A model generated the notes under the pieces. That model had not been told where the DNA came from. It was given only the letters and a program-made list of their open reading frames with translations, and made no database searches. DNA of 64,000 nt from assembly GCA_963674575.2 (NCBI GenBank), contig CAXXQT010000003.1:1359336-1423335 (forward strand). Reading direction: 5' to 3'. This DNA comes from JAAYAY01 sp963674575 (GTDB lineage Bacteria > Planctomycetota > Planctomycetia > Pirellulales > Thermoguttaceae). The translations under genes and the position numbers were made by a program. Below, piece by piece: positions 17,001-24,800 of the stretch. How positions within the stretch are numbered: the stretch's first letter is position 1; every line of letters begins with the position of its first letter.

Positions 17001-17614
17001 GGGACGGCTACCTCGACATCTGGGGAATCGGGCACTATGGACGGGTGGCGGTTGACAAGATTGCCGAGTTGAAGCAGGCCGGCGACCGGATATGGTTCAC
17101 CACCGACGGGCAGATGTGCACCGACACCCCTTACTGCGCGGTGGAGCGACTCCTGCCCCATTACTGTTTCAAGTACGGCGCCCAGGGCTACGAATTCTGG
17201 GGCGTCTCTTGGCTGACCTACAATCCCTATCAATACGGCTGGCACAGCTACATCCGCCAATCGAGCGAACCGGGCAAGTACTACTGGATCCGCTATCCCA
17301 ACGGCGACGGCTTCCTGATCTATCCGGGCGGGCCAATCAGCCAGGAAGGGCCGGTCAGTTCCATCCGCCTGGAAAACGCCCGCGAAGGCGTGGAAGACTA
17401 CGAATACCTCTACCGGCTGAAAGACCTGGTCGAAAAGTCGAAGGCCTCGGGGAAGAACGTTGCCCAGGCCGAGGAAGCCCTGGATGAGGCGGCTAACCTG
17501 GTGACCATTCCCAACGCCGGCGGCCGCTATTCCAGCAAGATCCTGCCAGATCCGGAGGCCTTGATTCGAGCGCGAGTCCGCCTGGGAGAGGCCATCGAAA
17601 CGCTGTCTGATTGA
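14081..17614 (+). CDS. Large exported glycoside-hydrolase-like protein (DUF4091/GH123-type) with carbohydrate-binding modules
   Basis: 1177 residues with a signal peptide (cut after HAA, about residue 23). Two jelly-roll-like modules with the phrases WSHDVADEEH/RYRVEAWVRAED and NGGFEEGRPLPDAW/YLLSAWLKCQ resemble CBM4/9-type binding modules (about 145-310 and 430-590). From about 770 the region VWLTFDVPKDTPAGDYRGKV...VHVWNFSLP leads into a TIM-barrel-like domain, and YISDEPHD carries the D934-E935 pair that in GH123 beta-N-acetylgalactosaminidases does substrate-assisted catalysis. The C-terminal part (ENAREGVEDYEYLYRL) is the DUF4091 signature. It probably cleaves an amino-sugar glycan outside the cytoplasm; the exact substrate is unknown. 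A ribosome site AAAGGA is 9 bases upstream. Confidence 0.85.
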   Translation: MRLLGYLTCLIFVLSTAGPLHAADWHHPLVLDGGDYWKARLPVTVTNQSDKPLEGMPLELRLDQAGPASVLVGMDARQIRLVDAGGTELLFVMYGPGGEAIHEGPIPSGASFMLPVECEAKKTATFYVYFGNQEAGLVPDYLSARPGVANGSVELGTGDTPDGWSHDVADEEHCSLWSTESPHSGKRCLKTIMAPGAESEWIASRQGGIHIAGGARYRVEAWVRAEDVKGYAGWYLHVGNAQNSMLSAPMLKAGGGTFGWKKVSYEFTAPAEANRLSLGTVLRGSGTAWFDDVSLTCLETGSCQVAVQSVERMELKELGRPNNRSFWPKAAPGRRAVVRVYNFQDQPTSSAMVSVDLAMMQGRARGRLDLDSIQVALGGKLVPHAQTGKALLFESKLPATSAARYDVYFADNLPLEELGQIAAPSKALPNLVVNGGFEEGRPLPDAWSATGLAEGKDGVRFSVDDPGRDGFGSACARMDVPKNLPESWRGWRQTVPVHPGGTYLLSAWLKCQGVEAGEVQVHVHFRKTDGSLSKAGGMASIAQGISGDTDWTLTSGIFTIPDDASQFQIHLTTTAAGTMWHDEISLAEVAPGRIAAFECRPVSPTAGLAVWQAPSVVKVFPDDPVPADTAPLHISVAGNEREVLQLALRKGLAVKGMRVRTDAPTGSGGTELPRPKIEIVGYVPIDYPTSYYHSDAPAWRRLIPTQPPKCDGWPGLWPDPLLPTDRFDLQANATQAVWLTFDVPKDTPAGDYRGKVRFAADGKVLAERDYTVHVWNFSLPDESHVSAIYDVRYGRSGTEYWGKPLSEMYPTLVRFLADRRLSADKIQPAPKFRYVDGRVEADFTEYDKAAEFYFDEMGMRYSYTPWQFYLFGWGHPPKPIFGQQPFEGDPPFENADRTHLRPEYKKAYQACLKVFWEHMKEKGWADRVVLYISDEPHDWHDHILVQMKTLCDMIHEVDPAIPIYSSTWKHVPDWDGYLDIWGIGHYGRVAVDKIAELKQAGDRIWFTTDGQMCTDTPYCAVERLLPHYCFKYGAQGYEFWGVSWLTYNPYQYGWHSYIRQSSEPGKYYWIRYPNGDGFLIYPGGPISQEGPVSSIRLENAREGVEDYEYLYRLKDLVEKSKASGKNVAQAEEALDEAANLVTIPNAGGRYSSKILPDPEALIRARVRLGEAIETLSD

Positions 17615-17628
17615 CCCTCCAATCGATG

Positions 17629-18620
17629 CCCCCCAGTCCGGCTTCTTCCCCATCCACTTCGACAACCGCCATGCCCTCCGGCTTTTCCTCCATCGAAGCC
17701 GGGCTTTTGGGAAGGACGCACGTATCGAAAGCGTCGAAGAGCCGGGCTAACGCAGTTGACGTGGTTGCCGAAGGAAACTTCTTTCGGACTGGGTGATGGA
17801 AGAGCCCGGCTAGGGTCGGCCTGTAACGCCCCCCAGCCCGGCTTCTTTCCCATCCACTTCGGCAACCGCCATGCCCTTCGGCTCTTCCTCCATCGAAGCC
17901 GGGCTTTTGGGAAGAATGCACTTATCGAAAGCGTCGAAGAGCCGGGCTAACGCAGTTGACGTGGTTGCCGAAGGGAACTTCTTTCGGACTGGGTGATGGA
18001 AGAGCCCGGCTAGGGTCGGCCTGTAACGCCCCCCAGCCCGGCTTCTTTCCCATCCACTTCGGCAACCGCCATGCCCTTCGGCTCTTCCTCCATCGAAGCC
18101 GGGCTTTTGGGAAGAATGCACGTATCGAAAGCGCCGAAGAGCCGGGCTAACGCAGTTGACGTGATTGCCGAAGGAGACTTCTTTCGGACTGGGTGATGGA
18201 AGAGCCCGGCTAGGGTCGGCCTGTAACGCCCCCCAGCCCGGCTTCTTTCCCATCCACTTCGGCAACCGCCATGCCCTTCGGCTCTTCCTCCATCGAAGCC
18301 GGGCTTTTGGGAAGAATGCACGTATCGAAAGCGTCGAAGAGCCGGGCTAACGCAGTTGACGTGATTGCCGAAGGAGACTTCTTTCAGACTGGGTGATGGA
18401 AGAGCCCGGCTAGGGTCGGCCTGTAACGCCCCCCAGCCCGGCTTCTTTCCCATCCACTTCGGCAACCGCCATGCCCTTCGGCTCTTCCTCCATCGAAGCC
18501 GGGCTTTTGGGAAGAATGCACGTATCGAAAGCGTCGAAGAGCCGGGCTAACGCAGTTGACGTGATTGCCGAAGGAGACTTCTTTCGGACTGGGTGATGGA
18601 AGAGCCCGGCTAGGGTCGGC
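17629..18620. repeat. Five-copy 200 bp tandem array of palindromic elements
   Basis: Units start at about 17631, 17831, 18031, 18231 and 18431, with a period of exactly 200 bases; the first copy is the most diverged. Each unit holds two long imperfect stem-loops. The first runs from AGCCCGGCTTC to GAAGCCGGGCT (perfect 11-base outer stem); the second from AGAGCCGGGCTA to AGAGCCCGGCTAG. The inner parts also pair in places (CTTCGGCAA with TTGCCGAAG). The period is not a multiple of three and frames change from copy to copy, so it is not coding. The array fills the whole gap between the DUF4091 gene and the antiporter gene. Confidence 0.9.
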
Positions 18621-18633
18621 TCGGAGAGCCAAG

Positions 18634-19743
18634 CTACTCGCTGTCCGCTTTCGCCGGTCCGTTGCCCTTCCACGCGCGGAAGGCCAGGACGAAGAGAGTA
18701 ATGGCCGTAAGTGGGATCACAAACAGCACGACCACCGAGCCGAGCTTCCGGGCGGCGTCCTGGTCGGTCTGCGTCAGGATCAGATAGGACAAGTACACGA
18801 GATAGTAGGCGAAGAACAACACGCCTTCCCAACGCTCGATCCGGTGGCCGGTGAAGAAGATCGGCAGGCAGGCCAGGGAGACCATGATCATCAAGGGGAT
18901 ATCGCGGTAAAGGGCCGTTTCGGAGACGTCGATTCCGTGGGGAGCAATCATGGCCGACATGCCGAGCACGGCGAGGATATTCATGATGTTGCTTCCCACG
19001 ACGTTGCCTACCGCAATGTCGCGTTCGCCGCGAAGGCTTGCGATCACACACGTGGCCGCTTCGGGAAGAGATGTGCCGATCGCCAGGATGGTTAAGCCGA
19101 TCATCAACTCGCTCACGTCCAACAAGCGGGCGATATCCCCTGCTCCGAGAATCAACCAGTGCGAGGCCAGGACGAGGAGGGCCACGCCGGCCGCCACGAG
19201 CCCAAGGCCTCCCAGAACGCCGAGCCAGCCGGTCTTGACCTCGGCCCCGGCCAGCTTGGACAGTTCTTCGCGAACGGCCTTGCTCTCCCGACGACTGGCG
19301 ATCACGGTCCAGGTCATGTATCCGATCAGAAGGACGACAAAAATCGCTCCGTCGATTCGGCTAATCGTGCCGTCGAGTCCCAGGATGAGAGTCAGCACCG
19401 CCGTCACGATCATGAGCGGCACTTCGAGTTTCACGAGTTGGGCGCGGACCACGAGCGCCCCGACCATCGCCGAAAGCCCCAATACGAAGAGGATATTGGC
19501 GATGCAACTGCCGACGATGTTTCCCACGGCGAAGTCCGCCTGGTCGGCGAAAGCCGCTTTCAGGCTGACGGCCAGTTCGGGGCAACTCGTGCAGAAAGCG
19601 ACAACGGTCAAGCCTACGATCAGCGACGAGATGTGCAGCGCGCGGGCCATTCCGGACGCCCCCCGAACGAGCACTTCCCCGCCGGCAATGAGCACGATGA
19701 ATCCGGCCAGAATCAGAAGCGAGGGAATCAGGAATTCAGCCAA
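18634..19743 (-). CDS. yrbG: Calcium/sodium antiporter (CaCA superfamily, YrbG-like)
   Basis: 369 residues, almost wholly hydrophobic, with ten or so predicted membrane helices in two inverted halves. The first alpha-repeat reads VVAFCTSCPELAVS followed by AVGNIVGSCIANILFVLG; the second reads AIGTSLPEAATCVIAS followed by AVGNVVGSNIMNILAVLG. The acidic residues in PEL and PEA are the ion-binding glutamates of this family. The first repeat has CTS where GTS is more common. It exchanges Na+ (or H+) for Ca2+ across the inner membrane. In this neighbourhood calcium-binding RTX and TSP3-like proteins are secreted, but a functional link is only a guess. Monocistronic; its 3' end abuts the 200 bp array. 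Confidence 0.9.
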   Translation of the reverse strand: MAEFLIPSLLILAGFIVLIAGGEVLVRGASGMARALHISSLIVGLTVVAFCTSCPELAVSLKAAFADQADFAVGNIVGSCIANILFVLGLSAMVGALVVRAQLVKLEVPLMIVTAVLTLILGLDGTISRIDGAIFVVLLIGYMTWTVIASRRESKAVREELSKLAGAEVKTGWLGVLGGLGLVAAGVALLVLASHWLILGAGDIARLLDVSELMIGLTILAIGTSLPEAATCVIASLRGERDIAVGNVVGSNIMNILAVLGMSAMIAPHGIDVSETALYRDIPLMIMVSLACLPIFFTGHRIERWEGVLFFAYYLVYLSYLILTQTDQDAARKLGSVVVLFVIPLTAITLFVLAFRAWKGNGPAKADSE

Positions 19744-19910
19744 GACAGGCTCCTTGAACGACCAGGCGAGGGGGGGACGCGGACAGACTGCCAGGGGCAG
19801 ATCAAGGGTCCAGGTATACTATATTCACCCAGATGTCGCCAGCTGCTCCCCTCTTTGTGAGGCCAGGGGGGTATACCTGCTATTCGGCCGATTCAGCTCA
19901 GTCTTGGGCC

Positions 19911-21584
19911 TTACGCGCTGAAAGAAGTGAAGAAGTCGTCGACGGCCGCCTGCTTGGCAAGAAAGAGGTCGGAAGGCTCGTCGGGAGCCGCCCAATGGTA
20001 GTAGCCGAAGTAGTATTCCCAGTTCGTCGTCCAGTCTTCCTGGGCGTTGGTCTCGCCGTAGCTCCGGGCGTAATCGTCGCTGCTGCTCGACTGATTGTGG
20101 AGCGTCTGGAAACTGCTCCAGTCGTCGTTGCCTTCTTGCGTCGAATCCCAGCAGTGCCCGAATTCGTGGACGACCGTTGCCTGGAACTGTTCGTCCGTCA
20201 ATGTGCTCACGACGTAGATTTCACGGTGGTAGCCGTCAGAGTAGTTGAGCCCCGACGAACCGGAGCCGTACGAGATCGACGCAGCCAGGTAGAGCCGAAT
20301 CGGCTCGGAGGTAAGGGGATCGCCTAAGATCAAGGCATTGCCGGCCGCTGTGTGCAGTTGAGCCAGTGCCTGGTCGCACTTCTCGATCATCTCGTCCGTC
20401 CACGAGGCTGCCACGCCCGTGTAGGTTCCCACCTCGTCCACAAAGAGCAACTCGGCATCCAGGTCGTCCAGATCGCCGGCCGAGGCGTCGCCGTGGATGA
20501 GGAATCGGTCGCTTCCTTCGCCGCCCTGGAGCGTGTCGGCTTCCGTTCCTCCCCCGAAGAGCCCGTCGTTGCCGGCCTCGCCGGAGAGCTGGTCGGCGCC
20601 GTCGCCGCCGTAGAGTGTGTCGTTGCCGTCGCCGCCAAACAAGCGGTCGTTGCCGGCGTCCCCGAGGAGCGTGTCGTTCCCCTCGTAGCCGCGGACCACG
20701 TCGTTGCCGTCGCCGCCGGAAAGCTGGTCGTTTCCGCTGCCGCCATAGACGCCGTCGTTGTCCGCTCCGCCGTCGAGCACGTTTTCGCCCAGGTTGCCGA
20801 AGAGCCGATCGGAACCCGCTCCCCCGTAGAGCTGATCGTTTTGCGCGCCGCCGTAAAGGCGGTCGTCGCCGTCTCCCCCGTAGAGGATGTCGTCGGCGTT
20901 GCGTCCGAAAAGGACATCGTCCCCCGCGCCGCCGTAGAGCAGATCGTAGCCCGTCAGGCCGTAGACGAGATCGGCGCCGTCGCCGCCATCAATGGTGTCA
21001 TCCCCGGCGCCGCCATGGATTTCGTCGTCGCCCTCGTCGCCATAGAGCGTGTCGTTGCCGGTCTGCCCTGTGATGAAGTCGTTTCCGTCACCGCCATAGA
21101 TCGTATCATTGCCGACGGCGCCCTGGATCACGTCTCTGCTTCCGCCGCCATAAATCACATCGTCGTCAGTGCCGCCGAAAATGCGATCGTAGGCCGATCC
21201 GCCGATCAAGGTGTCGTTGCCGGCGTTTCCGAGAATGAGCGAGAAGATCCCGGCGTCGTTCTGGAAGAAGTCGTCGCCTTCTTCCAGGCGGCAGAAGATC
21301 TTGCGAATCGACGCCGCTTCGAACGAATAGAAAGAAGTTGATTCGGCGGTGCCCGCCGTGTCGGAGATCGTCACCGAGACCATTTCGACGGAATCGTCCA
21401 CGAAGCTCTCGACGACAACACGTTCTGCTTCGCTCGTTCCGTAGATTCTCAGAACGTCCAGGTCCATGTAGACCTGGGGAAGCTCGGCGGCAGAAACCGA
21501 AAGCAGATCGCGCCGCTCCAAGGCTTGCACCTCAAGGCGTCGAAAACGACAGAAAGGCGACGAGTCGCCGGCTCGTTCGGACAT
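19911..21584 (-). CDS. Exported RTX calcium-binding protein with C-terminal HExxH metalloprotease-like domain
   Basis: 557 residues from the ATG at 21584; the frame extends upstream to an ATG at 21653 and beyond. The export motif RLEVQALERRDLLS is at residues 16-29. From about 105 to 385 there are some thirty RTX nonapeptides of the GGxGxDxxx type (YGGDGNDFITG, GGAGDDTIDGG), which fold into a calcium-bound beta-roll. The C-terminal 150 residues contain VVHEFGHCWD (H473, E474, H477), the zinc-binding motif of metallopeptidases, within a domain also holding LYLAASISYGSG and REIYVVSTL. A protease carried on a calcium roll is plausible but the peptidase family is not clear. Some HExxH proteins are not active. 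Confidence 0.82.
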   Translation of the reverse strand: MSERAGDSSPFCRFRRLEVQALERRDLLSVSAAELPQVYMDLDVLRIYGTSEAERVVVESFVDDSVEMVSVTISDTAGTAESTSFYSFEAASIRKIFCRLEEGDDFFQNDAGIFSLILGNAGNDTLIGGSAYDRIFGGTDDDVIYGGGSRDVIQGAVGNDTIYGGDGNDFITGQTGNDTLYGDEGDDEIHGGAGDDTIDGGDGADLVYGLTGYDLLYGGAGDDVLFGRNADDILYGGDGDDRLYGGAQNDQLYGGAGSDRLFGNLGENVLDGGADNDGVYGGSGNDQLSGGDGNDVVRGYEGNDTLLGDAGNDRLFGGDGNDTLYGGDGADQLSGEAGNDGLFGGGTEADTLQGGEGSDRFLIHGDASAGDLDDLDAELLFVDEVGTYTGVAASWTDEMIEKCDQALAQLHTAAGNALILGDPLTSEPIRLYLAASISYGSGSSGLNYSDGYHREIYVVSTLTDEQFQATVVHEFGHCWDSTQEGNDDWSSFQTLHNQSSSSDDYARSYGETNAQEDWTTNWEYYFGYYHWAAPDEPSDLFLAKQAAVDDFFTSFSA

Positions 21585-21816
21585 GGTGATGAGAGGCTGG
21601 GACCGAGTGAGGAGGAAGCGTGGCGTTCGAGTGGCGCACCGAAGGGCTACCATCTGAAACCTAGGGCACAAATCTCCCCTCGTCAAAACGCCGATGACGG
21701 GATTCCGCAGAACGGGGGATCGCGTTGCCAAAAGGCCACGAGCATGCGGAAACGCAACAGTCCAGTCGGCGCGTCAGATCATGCCCTGTCGTCTTTGAAG
21801 CAGCTTGGCACAACAG

Positions 21817-24800
21817 CTACTCATCCATCCAGTCGCCCAGCAATTCAAGAATGAAGTCGATTGCGTCGATGACCCGATGATCGTTTCCGCCCGATATTGA
21901 AGACGCCTGGCACCAGTCGAAATCGTAGAGCGAAACCGCCGATGCGCCGTAGTCGAGGGTGAGGCGATTTCCCGACGCTTCGAGCCTGTCGTCGAAGGCC
22001 GAATCATAAAGGCAAGCCTGGTCGTTGCCTCCCGCCGTGGCGTAGGCGGAAACGTCCTCAAATCCCCAAGCCGCGTTGAAGAAGCCGTCTCCGGCCAGGT
22101 ATCCCACCTCGGCGTTGGCGCAGAAGCGGTCGTTGCCGGCGGAATCGTAGAGGTAGGCCCGGTCGTTGCCGCCGGCCCGAGCGTACACGTCGACGCGATT
22201 GAAGCCCCAGGCCGCGTTGTAGAATCCGTCCCCGACGAGGTAGCCCGAGTCGGGCGCGCCGTAGAAACGGTCATCGCCCTCCGAGTCGTAAAGATAGGCT
22301 CGGTCATTGCCGCCTTCCCTTGCGTACGCGTCGACGTGATCGAATCCCCAGGCCGCATTGAAGAACCCGTCCCCGACAAGGTACGCCAACTCAGCGGTGG
22401 CGTAGAAGCGGTCGTCGCCCGCCGAGTCATAGAGGTAGGCGCGGTCGTTGCCGCCGGCTCGAGCGTATACGTCCACGCGATCGAATCCCCAGGCCACGTT
22501 GGAAAAACCGTCCCCGACGGCGTATCCCAGATCGCTCTTCAGGTAGAAGCGATCGTCGCCCGTCGAGTCGTAGAGGTAAGCCCGGTCGTAGCCGCCCGCC
22601 GTGGCGTACACGTCGACGCGATCGAATCCCCAGGCCACGTTGAAGAAACCGTCCCCGACAACGTATCCCAAATCGGCATTCAGGTAGAAGCGATCGTCGC
22701 CCGCCGAGTCGTAGAGGTAGGCCCGGTCGCAGCCGCCCGCCGTGGCGTACACGTCGACGCGGTCGAATCCCCAGGCCACATTGAAGAAATCGTCCCCGAT
22801 GATGTAGCCCAGATCGGCCTTCAAGTAGAACCGGTCATCGCCGGCGGAGTCGTAGAAGTAGGCGCGATCATATCCGCCTGCGGTGGCGTACACGTCAACG
22901 CGTTCGAATCCCCAGGCCAGGTTGAAGAACCCGTCCCCGGCGACGTATCCCAGATCGTCTCTCAGGTAGAATCGGTCGTCGCCGGCGGAATCGTAGAGGC
23001 ACGCCCGGTCGTAGCCGCCCGCCGTGGCATACACGTCGACGCGATCGAATCCCCAGGCTACGTTGAAGAAATCGTCTCCATCGACGTAACCGAGGTCTGC
23101 CTTCAGATAGAACCGGTCATCGCCGGCGGAGTCGTAGAGGTAAGCCCGGTCGTAGCCGCCCGCCGTCGCATACGCATCAACGCGTTCGAATCCCCAGGCC
23201 AGGTTGAAGAACCCGTCCCCGGCAACATAGCCCAAATCGGATCGCGAGTAGAAACGGTCGTTTCCGGCGGAGTCGTAAAGGTAGGCCCGGTCGTAGCCGC
23301 CCGCCCGGGCATACACGTCGACGCGATCAAATCCCCAGGCCAAGTTCGAGAACCCATCCCCTGTCACATAGGCCATATCTTCTCTGCCGTAGAAGCGGTC
23401 GTCGCCGGCGGAGTCGTAGAAGTAGGCGCGGTCGTAGCCGCCCGCGTCGGCGTATGCGTCGACGCGTTCAAATCCCCGAGCCAGGTTGAAGAAACCGTCT
23501 CCAACGCCGTAGCCCACATCCGCTTTCAGATAGAACTGATCATCGCCCGCCGAGTCGTAGAGGTAAGCCCGATCGTATCCGCCCGCCGTGGCGTAGGCGT
23601 CGACACGGTCGAATCCCCAGGCCAGGTTGAAGAAACCGTCTCCGACCACGTAGCCCACGTAGTCCTTGCCGTAGAACCGGTCATCCCCCGCCGAATCGTA
23701 AAGATAGGCTCGATCGTATCCGCCGCCTGAATAGGCGTCGACACGTTCGGCGTTCAGAATCTCGGCCTGGTAGCCGGGGCCAGACAACGTGGTTGATTCG
23801 GGACGCATGGAAACCGATTCGTCGGCCTCCGAGCCCGTCAGGACAGCCGTGTCCTGGCCGGCGCCGCCGTCGAACACGACAGACGACACGTCGCCTGCCG
23901 CGAACGTGTAGGCAAATCCGTTGACGACGACGGAATACTGTTCGCCAGCGGCGAACTCGAAGCGATCGTCGCCCTCGGCGCCGTAAACCGCGACCGTTTG
24001 CCCCTCATGTTCGACGAGGTTCGCCAGACGCAGATCGGCCTGGCCGATCACCTCCACGTAGTAGGTTTCTCCGGCCTGAACCTGAAAGTCCAGACGACTT
24101 TCTCCGGAGGAGGCGTTCCATACGCCCAGTTCCGTGTACTGCTCGTTTCGCAAACGCAGCGTCAAGTCGTCGGCAAGATCCGTAGACGCGGCGGCCTCGA
24201 TGCTCAGGTAGCCGTCGTGCGTCGTCACCAGCCGATACCAGGCCGGGTCCGAGGTTGCCGTCCCTGAGGGAACCTCGCGATAGTCGACGCTTCCCAGGTC
24301 GAGGGCTTCCGGCATGTTCCAGGCGACTTGAAACGTGCCGAAGGACGTATCGGTTCCGTCGCTCACTTCGACTCGAACGGAGAACGTTTCGTGGAAACCG
24401 TCCGCCGGATCGATCGTGAGGGCGTCGCCGTCAAGTGAAAGGACCACGCTGTCGGGCGAGATCGGCGCAACGGCATCGTGAAGCAACGCCGGATCGAGAT
24501 GGTAGCGTGGACTGAAGGTCGCCACGAGAACGCTGCTGTCAATGGTTCCCTCCCAACGATACAACTCGCCATTGGGAAGCAGGAAATGCCACCCCGCGTC
24601 GCTGGCGAGGAACTTCTCGCCGGCTCCGTACACGTTCTCCAGATAGCCGATGGCGTGCTGGTACAAGCCCAGCTCCTGGTCGAGCGCATAGGCTTGTTCG
24701 GAATAGGGGTCGGCGCCCAGAACGTGGACGGAATAGGTGAGCGCGTCCCCATCGGCGTTGTACGCCGCCAGGGCAACGCTCAGCGCATCCTCGTCCAGTT

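Noticed and set aside
17810..18465. Short overlapping reading frames within the 200 bp array on both strands
   Set aside because: The 200-base period is not a multiple of three, so the frames are accidental and change from copy to copy.
17629..18620. CRISPR array in the 200 bp repeats
   Set aside because: Units are long and similar along their whole length, with no short repeat and unique-spacer pattern.
22336..23730. Plus-strand frame over the 47-residue repeats
   Set aside because: It is the reverse complement of the repeat and reads as a monotonous V/E/R sequence without domains.
21916..23745. CRISPR or non-coding array in the 141 bp repeats
   Set aside because: The period is a multiple of three, the frame is open, and changes keep a consistent protein consensus.
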